This document shows positions 1-7,774 of a stretch of DNA of 64,000 nucleotides, piece after piece. Source of the stretch: Actinomadura kijaniata NBRC 14229 (lineage in GTDB: Bacteria > Actinomycetota > Actinomycetes > Streptosporangiales > Streptosporangiaceae); contig NZ_BCQR01000021.1 in assembly GCF_001552175.1 (NCBI RefSeq), positions 1-64,000 on the forward strand. Direction: 5' to 3'. The first letter of the stretch is position 1. Each line of letters opens with the position of its first letter. Below the pieces are notes generated by a model. The model did no database searches, was not told the DNA's origin, and saw only the letters and a program-made list of their open reading frames with translations. The translations under genes and the position numbers were made by a program.

Positions 1-387
1 GCGGGCGGCGCGGTCGCGTTCGGCGGCCAGCCGGGCGCGGACGCCGCGTTCGTCGCGCCACTGCGCCGACCAGACCAGGCCCATGAGGACCGCGCAGGCC
101 GCCAGGCCGACGACCGCGAACGACCCCGGCAGCACGCCCGCCGTCCAGCAGAGCGCGAACAGCCCCGCGCCCACGGCGATGCCCGCCAGGGCGATGCGCG
201 TGGGGCGGCGGGCCATCTCCTCGCCCGGCCGCCGCGCCGGCGGCTCCGGCGGCGCCGCGGGGGGAGGCTCCGGCGGCGTGGGCGGTGGCCCGGGGTCCGG
301 ATGCATCTGTGCGTAGCGCCAGCCGACGTAGACGCGGTCGGGCTGGACGAACCGCGTCATCGCGGCCCCGCTCGCCATGTCCGTCAC
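1..387 (-). CDS. Pro-rich membrane protein, C-terminus beyond window
   Basis: The minus-strand frame is open from a GTG at 387 to the window edge, so the gene is truncated. The GTG has AGGGG nine bases upstream; in-frame ATGs at 378 and 360 are alternatives. The visible ~129 residues are a short N-terminus, a Pro/Ala/Glu-rich stretch (residues ~35-60), and two hydrophobic segments (about residues 66-83 and 86-103) separated by a short turn, followed by a charged Arg/Glu-rich helix that runs off the edge. This suggests a small cytoplasmic tail, a two-helix membrane hairpin and a cytosolic coiled segment. I do not recognise the family. It is the first gene on the minus strand upstream of nothing visible, so its operon cannot be judged. 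Confidence 0.6.
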   Translation of the reverse strand, partial: MTDMASGAAMTRFVQPDRVYVGWRYAQMHPDPGPPPTPPEPPPAAPPEPPARRPGEEMARRPTRIALAGIAVGAGLFALCWTAGVLPGSFAVVGLAACAVLMGLVWSAQWRDERGVRARLAAERDRAAR

Positions 388-627
388 GTCGTGAGACCCC
401 TGGAATCAACGGGATGATGATGAACGTCTGGGGGACGTGTCGCGTGGGTTTCCTCCACCCGACAGAGTAAAGAGGTTCGTCGCGTCACGTGTCACGTTCA
501 ACCGAACACCGGACCCGATGACCGACTTTGGGCATCAATTCGGTCACTGGGTTCACCTGCGGCAAACAACGGACGTCCCGTCACACCGGATTGGCCGGCT
601 CCGGCCACGATCGTCCGGCGACGGGGT

Positions 628-648
628 GCCGCCCCGGCCCGGGGCGGC
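628..648 (-). terminator. GC-rich hairpin after the XRE-family gene
   Basis: An 8-bp perfect stem (GCCGCCCC/GGGGCGGC) with a 5-base loop lies four bases past the stop of the minus-strand XRE gene. There is no U-tract, which is usual for actinobacterial hairpins. The rest of the gap 388-651 holds no gene I can support. Confidence 0.4.
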
Positions 649-651
649 GCG

Positions 652-1491
652 TCACCCGGAAGGCCGCCGAGCGCCGGACGAGGGGTCGGGCGGCTGCGGC
701 GGGCCGTCGGTCCAGGTCTCGATCTCCTCGGGGCTGGGGGTGTAGATGGGCGGCTCGTAGGGCCCTTCGATCTCGCGCACCTTCTCGGAGGAGCGGAGTC
801 GGCGCTGCACCGGTGCGACGGTCCCCGGCGCGCGGGTCCTGGGCGAGGAGGTGGGGGCGGCTCGCGGCGAGGGCGTGGGCGCGGTCGAGGGGGCCGTCGT
901 GGCGGCCGGAGGGGTCGAGGGGCCGGACGGGGGCGCCGACGGTGCCGAGCCGAAGCCGGGATGCCAGACCAGGGTGATCACGATGGTCAGAGCGGCCGTG
1001 GACAGCACGGTGGGGATCACCAGCGCCAGCACGTGGGACAGGGATCCCGCCGGACGTCGCCGGGGCGGGCGCGCCGGCGTCCGGTCGCCGGCGGGCTGGG
1101 GCGGGTCGTCACCGGAGGGCGCGTCCGCGGGCTCCGGGTTCTCAAGGCCACCGTCGGCCACGGTGGCGACGGGGACGGCGGCGGGAGTGGTCAGGTCGGC
1201 GGGCGGGTCCGCCGCGGCGTCCGGCTGGCGGTGGGTGTGCGCGGCCAGCTCCCACAGCGCCATGAGCCGAGCCGGGTCGGCCCCGGCCAGCTCGCCCAGC
1301 GCGGCGACCACCTGCCGGGGCGGCAGGGCCTGGCCGTTGAGGTAGCGGCCCCAGGCCGACTTGCTGGCCGGGGTCTTGCGCGCCAGCGCGGCCAGGCTCA
1401 GCCCGGTGTCGTCCTTCAGCTCCCGGAGCCGCACCGTCAGCTGCCGGAGCGCGGGCTCCGCGGAAGCGGGAAGAGTCTGCCAAGCGCCCAC
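652..1491 (-). CDS. XRE-type helix-turn-helix protein with single membrane anchor
   Basis: A 279-residue protein starting at GTG 1491, seven bases after AGGGGAG; an upstream in-frame start at 1590 is less likely because the extra 33 residues look like non-coding sequence. Residues ~8-75 form an XRE/Cro-like helix-turn-helix (LRELKDDTGLSLAALARKT, then SKSAWGRYLNG), a pattern common in actinobacterial proteins that couple a DNA-binding-type domain to a membrane helix. A Pro/Ala-rich linker follows, then one hydrophobic helix (~residues 148-170, LALVIPTVLSTAALTIVITL) and a Ser/Thr/Pro-rich, presumably extracellular tail. The likely role is sensing or scaffolding at the membrane; whether it binds DNA is unknown. 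It is transcribed alone, away from the glycosyltransferase cluster. Confidence 0.75.
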   Translation of the reverse strand: MGAWQTLPASAEPALRQLTVRLRELKDDTGLSLAALARKTPASKSAWGRYLNGQALPPRQVVAALGELAGADPARLMALWELAAHTHRQPDAAADPPADLTTPAAVPVATVADGGLENPEPADAPSGDDPPQPAGDRTPARPPRRRPAGSLSHVLALVIPTVLSTAALTIVITLVWHPGFGSAPSAPPSGPSTPPAATTAPSTAPTPSPRAAPTSSPRTRAPGTVAPVQRRLRSSEKVREIEGPYEPPIYTPSPEEIETWTDGPPQPPDPSSGARRPSG

Positions 1492-1725
1492 GCGGTCACT
1501 CCCCTTCAGCCTCGAACAGGCCGCCCCCGGGCCGGTCCCCACCGGCCGGTCAACCGGAACCTCGCGGTACGCCCCCGCGACCAAGCCCACACCCTAGCCA
1601 GATTCCGCCCGCTTGATCACGTTCTGTCCAACGTCGGCCATCGGGGGAACCACCGGCCTTGGACCGATCCAACGGGCGGCGGCCGCCGGGGCGCGGCCAC
1701 CGGCCGGACGCTCGCGCCGCCGCCG

Positions 1726-3894
1726 TCAGCCGCGCACCAGGCGCGTCCAGGCGTCGGCGACCACGTCCAGGGCGTAGGTCTCGCGGAGCTGCCGCCTGGC
1801 CAGCTCGCGCTCCTCCTCCCAGCGGCCGGTCTTGACGGTCATCTCGACGGCGTCGGCCATCGCGGTCGGGTCCGGGTGGATCCAGCGGGCGTCGTAGATC
1901 GTTCCCACGCCGGGCCAGGGCAGCAGCAGCGGGATCGCGCCCGACGCCATGCCCTCGGCCGGGGCCAGGTGGAAGCTCTCGTCGTCGCTGGTGGACAGCA
2001 CCCAGCCCACGCGGCGCAGCCAGGACGCCACGTCGCGGCCGTAGGGGTCGAACACCACGCCGTCGCGCAGCGAGTCGGATGCCGCCAGCCGCGCGAACAG
2101 CTTCTCGTAGTGGGCGCGCTCCTCGGCGCGCTTCCAGATCCACCAGTACTCCCACGGCATCTTCGTCTTCACGAAGAGCGTGAAGCGGGGGTCGCGGCGG
2201 CGCAGCTCCTCGACCACGTCGAGCGCCAGGTCGAGGCGCTTGCGGGACGGGGCCGCGCCGATGAACCCCAGGTGGAAGCGGGCGTCGGGGAGCTTGGGCC
2301 GGTCGAGCTGGTCGACGTCCACCCAGTTGGGGATCACCGTGACCTTCTCGGCGGGCCAGCCGGTGTCGGCGCGGGTCAGCGACGCGTAGTGCGGGCTGAC
2401 GCAGATCACCTGGTCGACCTTGTCGATGTCGAGCTTGCGCGGCCATCCGGAGGTCAGCTCGAACCGGTGCAGGCGGACGTAGAGCCGCTGGTCGGGACGC
2501 TTGTTCTCGGCGTACCAGAGGGCGTTCGGACCGCACCACTCGCAGATCACGACGTCGGCCCAGGCGGCGAGGTTGCGGCTGCGGACCTCGTCGTGCTCGG
2601 CCAGGCCGCGCCACTTGTCGACGATGACCTCGACGTCGGGCAGCGCCTCCAGGTGCTCCAGCAGGCGGGTGAAGAACTTCAGGTCGTGGCCCGCGACCAC
2701 GACGCGGGTCGGGCGGGCCGGGTCGCCGGCCGGGGCCGGGAACACCTTGGCCAGCCGGTCGCGCAGCCGGTCCGCCGCCCGCGCGAGGGTGAAGCGCGCG
2801 GCGGCCTCGCGGCAGCGTTCGGCGGCCAGCGCGTAGGCGGAGGCGTCGCGGGCGACGTGCGCCAGCACGTTCACCACGTCGTTCTCGGTGCGCGCGAACA
2901 GCGGGTAGTCGGCGCCGAGGAGCGTCTCGTGCATCGGGTTGCGGTTCAGGACCACCGGCAGGCCGAGCGCGCCGAACTCCAGCACCTTCGTGGACAGCTC
3001 CAGGCTCGCGTCCATCTCGGGACGCCGCCAGGACAGGCCCACGTGCGCGTCGGCGGCGATCGCCATCGCCTTCTCGCGCGGGTGGCCGCCGTGCCAGACC
3101 ACGCCGGGGCCCGCCTCCAGGGCGCGGCGCATCCGGTCGGCGTAGCCGGGGTCGGACCGCTCGTCGTGGATCTTGTCGCCGACCATGTGGAGCTCGGCGT
3201 CCACGCCGCGCGAGGCGAGACGGCCGGGCAGCCCGGTCATCTCGTAGGTGTTCCAGCGCAGCGCGAACTTGCCCGTGTAGACCAGCCTCAGCGGGCCGTT
3301 CGGGGCGGTGGGCGCGCGGCCCTCCAGCTCCGGCGGCAGCACGACCACCGGCGGGAACAGCACGCACTTGCCGCACGCGGCGGGCACGGCCTGCTCCAGG
3401 TGGCAGCGCAGCTCCTCGGTCTGGCACAGCAGGACGCGGGAGGCGCGGGCGATGCGGCCCAGCTCGCCGAGGACCGCGTTGTCCAGGCCGTCGAGCAGCT
3501 GCGGGACGTCGGTCAGGTAGCTCCACATCCGCCCCTGGAACGCCCCGTCCCCGGCCAGCGAGGCGGCGAGCGCGCGGCCCCGCACCACGACCAGGTCGTG
3601 CGGGCGCTCGGCGTCGATCGCGGCCAGCACGCGGTGGGCCTGCGCCACCGTCATGCCCGCCTCGCCCTCCACCAGGCCCTCGGCGTGGGGACGGCGGACG
3701 GTCACCCGGTCCAGCGCCAGCAGCGGGTCCACCAGGCGTCCGGTGCGGATGGGGGCCTTCAGCACGAGGGTCACCTCGCACCCGGCCTCGCGCAGCGCCC
3801 GCACCATCGACTGGGCCCAGATCGCCGAGCCGTCGATGAGGTTCAGGTCGACGTCCCCGTACACCAGGGCCCGACGAACGGTGGGGTGGGTCAT
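1726..3894 (-). CDS. Tandem double glycosyltransferase (two GT4-like halves)
   Basis: A 722-residue cytoplasmic glycosyltransferase built from two GT-B units. The first (residues ~1-365) shows the nucleotide-sugar-binding region LEFGALGLPVVLNRNP; the second (~390-722) shows VTVIPNWVD, GFIGAAPSRKRLDLAL and APAEGMASGAIPLL, typical of GT4 enzymes. One polypeptide could therefore add two sugars, or one half may be a binding partner. It is the last gene of an overlapping minus-strand series that begins with wecB; its ATG overlaps the stop of the upstream 44-residue ORF (ATGA) and AGGAGG lies four bases before it, so translation is probably coupled. The neighbours imply assembly of a surface polysaccharide. 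Donor and acceptor cannot be read from sequence. Confidence 0.88.
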   Translation of the reverse strand: MTHPTVRRALVYGDVDLNLIDGSAIWAQSMVRALREAGCEVTLVLKAPIRTGRLVDPLLALDRVTVRRPHAEGLVEGEAGMTVAQAHRVLAAIDAERPHDLVVVRGRALAASLAGDGAFQGRMWSYLTDVPQLLDGLDNAVLGELGRIARASRVLLCQTEELRCHLEQAVPAACGKCVLFPPVVVLPPELEGRAPTAPNGPLRLVYTGKFALRWNTYEMTGLPGRLASRGVDAELHMVGDKIHDERSDPGYADRMRRALEAGPGVVWHGGHPREKAMAIAADAHVGLSWRRPEMDASLELSTKVLEFGALGLPVVLNRNPMHETLLGADYPLFARTENDVVNVLAHVARDASAYALAAERCREAAARFTLARAADRLRDRLAKVFPAPAGDPARPTRVVVAGHDLKFFTRLLEHLEALPDVEVIVDKWRGLAEHDEVRSRNLAAWADVVICEWCGPNALWYAENKRPDQRLYVRLHRFELTSGWPRKLDIDKVDQVICVSPHYASLTRADTGWPAEKVTVIPNWVDVDQLDRPKLPDARFHLGFIGAAPSRKRLDLALDVVEELRRRDPRFTLFVKTKMPWEYWWIWKRAEERAHYEKLFARLAASDSLRDGVVFDPYGRDVASWLRRVGWVLSTSDDESFHLAPAEGMASGAIPLLLPWPGVGTIYDARWIHPDPTAMADAVEMTVKTGRWEEERELARRQLRETYALDVVADAWTRLVRG

Positions 3895-4025
3895 GGCGCC
3901 TCCTGGTCCGGGCTGGGGAGCGTCACGATCGGGAGCTCGCGAGCGATCTTGTAAGCGACGAGGGAGGACCTGGAGTCCCAGCGCCGGGATCCGCCGCGCG
4001 GAGGCGCGGCAATGGGCACGGTCAT
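3891..4025 (-). CDS. 44-residue ORF, downstream copy of a tandem pair
   Basis: A 44-codon ORF beginning ATG at 4025, with GGAGG four bases upstream, and ending in a TGA that overlaps the ATG of the double glycosyltransferase. It is a paralogue of the adjacent upstream ORF, 34 of 44 residues identical. The N-terminus (MTVPIAAPPRGGS) and C-terminus (RELPIVTLPSPDQEAP) are conserved, while residues 14-28 vary. There is no signal peptide, no membrane helix and no cysteine. Synonymous differences between the copies (such as GTC/GTG and CCC/CCT) support translation of both. I do not recognise the family. It could be a small partner of the glycosyltransferases, a translation-coupling leader, or a peptide substrate. 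Confidence 0.6.
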   Translation of the reverse strand: MTVPIAAPPRGGSRRWDSRSSLVAYKIARELPIVTLPSPDQEAP

Positions 4026-4156
4026 GGCGCCTCCCGGTCCGGACTGGGGAGCGTCACGATCGGGAGCTCTCGAACGATCGCGAAGGCGACGAGGGACGAC
4101 CCGGCGTCCAAGTGCCAGGACCCGCCGCGCGGGGGCGCGGCGACGGGGACGGTCAT
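3895..4156 (-). repeat. Tandem duplication, two 131-bp units
   Basis: Units 4026-4156 and 3895-4025 are the same length, directly adjacent and clearly homologous, with the best-conserved block in the 3' half. Each unit carries one 44-residue ORF plus the Shine-Dalgarno of the following gene. Confidence 0.8.
4022..4156 (-). CDS. 44-residue ORF, upstream copy of a tandem pair
   Basis: A 44-codon ORF starting ATG at 4156, four bases after GGAGG, overlapping the stop of the CgeB-like gene (ATGA) and itself ending on the start of the next copy (ATGA). The protein begins MTVPVAAPPRGGS and ends RELPIVTLPSPDREAP. Its middle (WHLDAG and flanks) differs from the sister copy. The 3' end of each copy (GGAGGCGCC then ATG) doubles as the ribosome-binding site of the next gene, so duplication preserved translational coupling. 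Function unknown; the conserved ends and variable centre argue that it is not simply spacer DNA. Confidence 0.6.
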   Translation of the reverse strand: MTVPVAAPPRGGSWHLDAGSSLVAFAIVRELPIVTLPSPDREAP

Positions 4157-4893
4157 CGGGCCTCCGATCGGATCAGGGTGTCGAGGGCGGGGGCCTCGCC
4201 GGGTTCGGCGTCGTGGACGGCGTCCCAGCCCAGCAGGGGCAGCGCGGGTGCGACGGGGGCCGCGTCGGGGGCGTTGTTCCACAGCACGACCGGGCGGTTC
4301 AGCGGGCGGGCGGCCTCGCGGACGTCGCGCAGCGCGCGCTGCCGGTCCAGCATCGCCGGGTCGCCCAGGTAGGCCCAGGGGTGCCCGGCCACGCACGCGG
4401 CGGCCTCGAAGACCACCACGTCGGGGTCGCACTGGTCCACGACCACCCCGGCGTCGTAGGGGCGCAGCGGGATCACCTCGGCGTCGGCGGCCAGGGCCGC
4501 GCGGGTCCCGGCGGTGAACGCCCCGGCGATGACCGGCCGGTCGTGGCGGCGCAGTCCCGCGCCGAACAGCATCCGCTCGTCCTGCCCCACCTCGGTGCGC
4601 AGGCGCGGCCAGCCGGTGACGTCGGTGACGGACGGCGCGGCCGTGCGGCCGGCCGTGGACCGGCCCTTCGCCATCTTGTACAGGTCGCGGGGCAGCCCGA
4701 TCAGGCCCTTGGCGGGCTTGCGGGCGGCGGCGGCCAGGCGGCGGCCGACGCGCAGCGCCGTGGACGCCTCCAGCGCGACCAGCCGTTCCTGGGTCTGGCG
4801 GAGCAGGCGGTCGCGGTCGCGCAGCTCGCGTTCGCGGCGGCGGAGCTGCTGCCGCAGCCGCTGGATCTCTTCCTGGCCCGTCGGATCACTCAC
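4153..4893 (-). CDS. Coiled-coil protein with CgeB/glycosyltransferase-like C-terminus
   Basis: A 246-residue protein starting GTG at 4893 and overlapping the end of wecB by 8 bp. Residues ~5-50 are a strongly charged coiled coil (heptads of Arg, Glu, Leu). Residues ~120-246 resemble the N-terminal Rossmann half of CgeB-like glycosyltransferases (CDPDVVVFEAA, then RPVVLWNNAPDA). The catalytic second half is missing, so this is probably an accessory or partner rather than a stand-alone transferase. The start and stop overlaps place it firmly in the wecB operon. The family call is by resemblance only. Confidence 0.7.
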   Translation of the reverse strand: MSDPTGQEEIQRLRQQLRRRERELRDRDRLLRQTQERLVALEASTALRVGRRLAAAARKPAKGLIGLPRDLYKMAKGRSTAGRTAAPSVTDVTGWPRLRTEVGQDERMLFGAGLRRHDRPVIAGAFTAGTRAALAADAEVIPLRPYDAGVVVDQCDPDVVVFEAAACVAGHPWAYLGDPAMLDRQRALRDVREAARPLNRPVVLWNNAPDAAPVAPALPLLGWDAVHDAEPGEAPALDTLIRSEAR

Positions 4894-5968
4894 CCAGGCT
4901 CCCGATGATCACGTCGGCGATGCGGGGTCCGGCCTTGCCGTCCCACAGCGGCGGGGTCTCGCGCGGCACCGGGTGCCGCTGCTCCAGCGCCTTGCGCACG
5001 GCCGGAACGACCTCGTCCGGCGTGACCAGCCGGTTCGTGCCGTGCGTGATGGTGATCGGCCGTTCGGTGTTGGGCCGCAGCGTCAGGCAGGGGACGCCGA
5101 GCATCGTCGTCTCCTCCTGCACGCCGCCCGAGTCGGTGACGGCGGCGACCGCGCCCCGCACCAGCCCCACGAACTCCACGTATCCGAGGGGTTCGATGGC
5201 GTGCACGTTCGGGTGCCGGTCCAGCCCGGCGGCGGTGAGGGTGCCGCGGCTGCGCGGGTGGACGGGGATCACCACGTCCACCAGGTCGGCGATCTCGTGC
5301 AGGCGCGCGACCAGGCGGGCGGCGGTCGCGGGGTCGTCGACGTTGGCGGGCCGGTGCAGGGTCGCCGCGACGTACCGGGAGGGCAGGCCGTGGGCGGCCT
5401 GGACGGCCGCGGGGTCGAAGCGGTCCAGGTTGGCCAGCAGCGTGTCGATCATCGGGTTGCCGACCAGGTGGACGCGGTCCACCGCGATCCCCTCGTCGGC
5501 CAGGTGCCCGACCGCCTCCGGGCTGGTCACCAGGCACAGGTCGGCGAGCTGGTCGGTGAGCCGCCGGTTGATCTCCTCCGGCATCGTCATGTCGAACGAC
5601 CGCAGCCCCGCCTCCACGTGCGCGACCGGGACGCCGAGCTTGGCGGCGGCGAGCGCGGCGGCCAACGTGGAGTTGACATCTCCGTAAACAATCACGGACC
5701 GCGGGGAGGACGCCGTGAACTCCTCCTCCAGCGCCGCCAGCAGCGCGCCGGTCTGCCTGCCGTGGCTGCCGGACCCCACCCCGAGGTCCACGTCGGGCTC
5801 GGGAAGCCCCAGCTCACGGAAGAAGATGTCGGACATCCGCTCGTCGTAGTGCTGCCCGGTGTGGACCACCCGCTGGGCGACCCCGCGTTCGCCGAGGGCC
5901 GCGACGACGGGGGCCGCCTTGATGAAGTTGGGTCGGGCGCCGATCACGTGCAGGACGGGCGACGGCAT
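4886..5968 (-). CDS. wecB: UDP-N-acetylglucosamine 2-epimerase (non-hydrolysing)
   Basis: A 360-residue cytoplasmic enzyme interconverting UDP-GlcNAc and UDP-ManNAc. Family landmarks are all present: GARPNFIKAAPV at the N-terminus, GQHYDERMSDIFF, VYGDVNSTLAAALAA, HVEAGLRSFD followed by PEEINRR, VGNPMIDTL, TLHRPANVDD, and the UDP-binding TDSGGVQEET plus RPNTERP. The length is normal. ATG 5968 follows GGAGG by four bases and places GARPNF close to the N-terminus, as in relatives; an upstream in-frame start would add 42 unsupported residues. It heads the minus-strand operon and lies only 34 bp from the divergent plus-strand gene. Together with wecC it should make UDP-ManNAcA. Confidence 0.95.
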   Translation of the reverse strand: MPSPVLHVIGARPNFIKAAPVVAALGERGVAQRVVHTGQHYDERMSDIFFRELGLPEPDVDLGVGSGSHGRQTGALLAALEEEFTASSPRSVIVYGDVNSTLAAALAAAKLGVPVAHVEAGLRSFDMTMPEEINRRLTDQLADLCLVTSPEAVGHLADEGIAVDRVHLVGNPMIDTLLANLDRFDPAAVQAAHGLPSRYVAATLHRPANVDDPATAARLVARLHEIADLVDVVIPVHPRSRGTLTAAGLDRHPNVHAIEPLGYVEFVGLVRGAVAAVTDSGGVQEETTMLGVPCLTLRPNTERPITITHGTNRLVTPDEVVPAVRKALEQRHPVPRETPPLWDGKAGPRIADVIIGSLGE

Positions 5969-6002
5969 CGAACCTCCGGAGGTTCTGGTTGACTTACGGC
6001 TC

Positions 6003-7745
6003 ATGTCCTGGGTGAAGGCGATGCCGTGGGTGAAAGCGACAACGCTCGCCCCGCAGGTGGCCGTCCGGCATCTGCGAACCGAGCCCGGTCGCACCCCCCT
6101 GCTCGCGCTGCGGGTGCTTCCTGCGCCGGTTCGACGGATTACGCGCGGAATGCTACTGCGTGCCGGTCCCCTGCCGAGCGCCTACGGGCTGTGGGACCAG
6201 GGCCGACAGGACGAGGCGCTGGCGGTGGTGGAGGCCGCGGCGCGGCGCGCGGGGCCGCGCCGGCTGCGGCGGCTGGCCGGGTTCGCGGTCGCGGTGGAAC
6301 GTCCCGACACCGCCGTGAAGCTGCTGGCCGGGCTGCCCGACCGGGATCCCGCCAAGCCCTATCTGACGGGGCTTCTGGCGTCCAAGGACGGGCGGCTGAC
6401 CGAGGCGCTCGACACCGTCCGCCGGGGCCGGACGCGGTCGGCGGCGCGGCTGCGGCGGGACCTGTCGGGACGGGTGGAGGCGCTGACCTGGCGTCCGGCG
6501 ACGAACGTCACGCCGCCCCGGCCCGTCACCCCGGAGCCGGGACGTGTTCTCCACATCGTCACCAACGCGTTGCCCGCCACCAACGCCGGGTACACCGTCC
6601 GCACCCACCGGATCGCGGCGACGCAGCGCGCGCTGGGGCTGGACCCGCACGTGGTGACGCGGCTCGGGCATCCGGTCGTGCAGGGCAGGCCCGACCCGCG
6701 GCCGGGGACCGAGGTGGACGGCGTGCCCTACCACCGGCTGGTGCCCTGGCGGCTGCCGCCGCACTCGCGCGCCGCGCTGGAGGCGAACGTGGCGGCCGCG
6801 TCCCGGCTGGTCGAGCGCCTGCGCCCGGCCGTCCTGCACGCCGCCAGCAACCACGTGAACGCCCAGATCGCCCTGGCCCTGCGCGAGCGGCACGGCGTCC
6901 CCGTCGTCTACGAGATGCGCGGCTTCCTGGAGGAGTCGTGGCTGTCGCGCGACCCGCGGCGGTCCACCGACCGGGACTTCTACCGGTTCAGCCGGGACCT
7001 GGAGACGGCGTGCATGCGCGCGGCCGACCTGGTGGTGACGCTGGGCGAGGTGATGCGCGAGGAGATCGTCGCGCGCGGGGTGCCCGCCGGGAAGGTCGTG
7101 GTGATCCCCAACGGCGTGGACGAGGCGTTCCTGGAGCCGCTGCCCGACGCCGCGGGCCTGCGCGCCGAGCTGGGCATCGCGCCGGACGAGAAGGTGGCCG
7201 GGACGACCACCAGCTTCTTCTCCTACGAGGGGCTCGACACCCTGCTGGCGGCCGGGGCGGTCCTGCGTGACCAGGGTCACCCGGTCCGGCTGCTGCTGGT
7301 CGGCGACGGCCCCGAACGCGCCGCGCTCCAGGCCCGCGCCGCCGGGCTCGGCCTCACCGACGCGATCTTCACCGGCCGGGTGCCCGCCGACCAGGTGCGC
7401 CGCTACCACGCGGTGCTGGACGCGTTCGTGGTGCCGCGGCGGGACGAGCGGGTGTGCCGGATGGTCACCCCGCTCAAGCCGCTGGAGGCCATGGCGGGCG
7501 GCGTGCCGGTCATCGCGAGCGACCTTCCGGCGCTGCGCGAGATCATCACGCACGAAAAAACCGGATTGCTAACAGTTCCCCAAAATCCCGACCTGCTTGC
7601 CAAAGCTCTGCAAAACATCCTTTACAGTCCGTCTTCGCAACACATGCAACACGCGGCACGCGAGTGGGTCCGCAACGAACGCACCTGGCGCATCGGCATG
7701 GAACGTCTCCTGGACGCCTACCGGTCCCTGGGGGTCTCCTGCTGA
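6003..7745 (+). CDS. GT4-family glycosyltransferase with N-terminal helical extension
   Basis: A ~580-residue protein. Residues ~60-170 are a helical, Ala/Arg-rich region that looks TPR-like (LWDQGRQDEALAVVEAAA; GLLASKDGRLTEALD). The remainder is a complete GT-B/GT4 enzyme, with VLHIVTNALPATNAGYTVRTH near its start (glycine-rich acceptor side) and VVVIPNGVDEAF, LLLVGDGPERAAL and PLKPLEAMAGGVPVIAS on the donor side. The start is uncertain: ATG 6003 has no good ribosome-binding site and ATG 6021 or GTG 6060 are alternatives. It is the first plus-strand gene after the divergent wecB, 29 bp before wecC. The last ~60 codons are noticeably AT-richer than the rest. Confidence 0.88.
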   Translation: MSWVKAMPWVKATTLAPQVAVRHLRTEPGRTPLLALRVLPAPVRRITRGMLLRAGPLPSAYGLWDQGRQDEALAVVEAAARRAGPRRLRRLAGFAVAVERPDTAVKLLAGLPDRDPAKPYLTGLLASKDGRLTEALDTVRRGRTRSAARLRRDLSGRVEALTWRPATNVTPPRPVTPEPGRVLHIVTNALPATNAGYTVRTHRIAATQRALGLDPHVVTRLGHPVVQGRPDPRPGTEVDGVPYHRLVPWRLPPHSRAALEANVAAASRLVERLRPAVLHAASNHVNAQIALALRERHGVPVVYEMRGFLEESWLSRDPRRSTDRDFYRFSRDLETACMRAADLVVTLGEVMREEIVARGVPAGKVVVIPNGVDEAFLEPLPDAAGLRAELGIAPDEKVAGTTTSFFSYEGLDTLLAAGAVLRDQGHPVRLLLVGDGPERAALQARAAGLGLTDAIFTGRVPADQVRRYHAVLDAFVVPRRDERVCRMVTPLKPLEAMAGGVPVIASDLPALREIITHEKTGLLTVPQNPDLLAKALQNILYSPSSQHMQHAAREWVRNERTWRIGMERLLDAYRSLGVSC

Positions 7746-7774
7746 CCGGCCGCACGGGCTGAGGGGGAACGTCG

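Noticed and set aside
961..3954. Plus-strand open frame of 997 codons
   Set aside because: Lies antisense to the double glycosyltransferase and small ORFs; Arg/Gly/His/Val-rich composition with no domain, a typical shadow of high-GC coding DNA.
3891..4156. RiPP precursor pair
   Set aside because: There is no maturation enzyme nearby and no Cys-rich or Ser/Thr-rich core; variable-centre pattern alone is not sufficient, so it is listed only as unknown small ORFs.
5985..6010. TTGACT near 5989 as -35 promoter of the plus-strand GT4 gene
   Set aside because: No acceptable -10 at 16-19 bases; the gap between divergent starts is only 34 bp.
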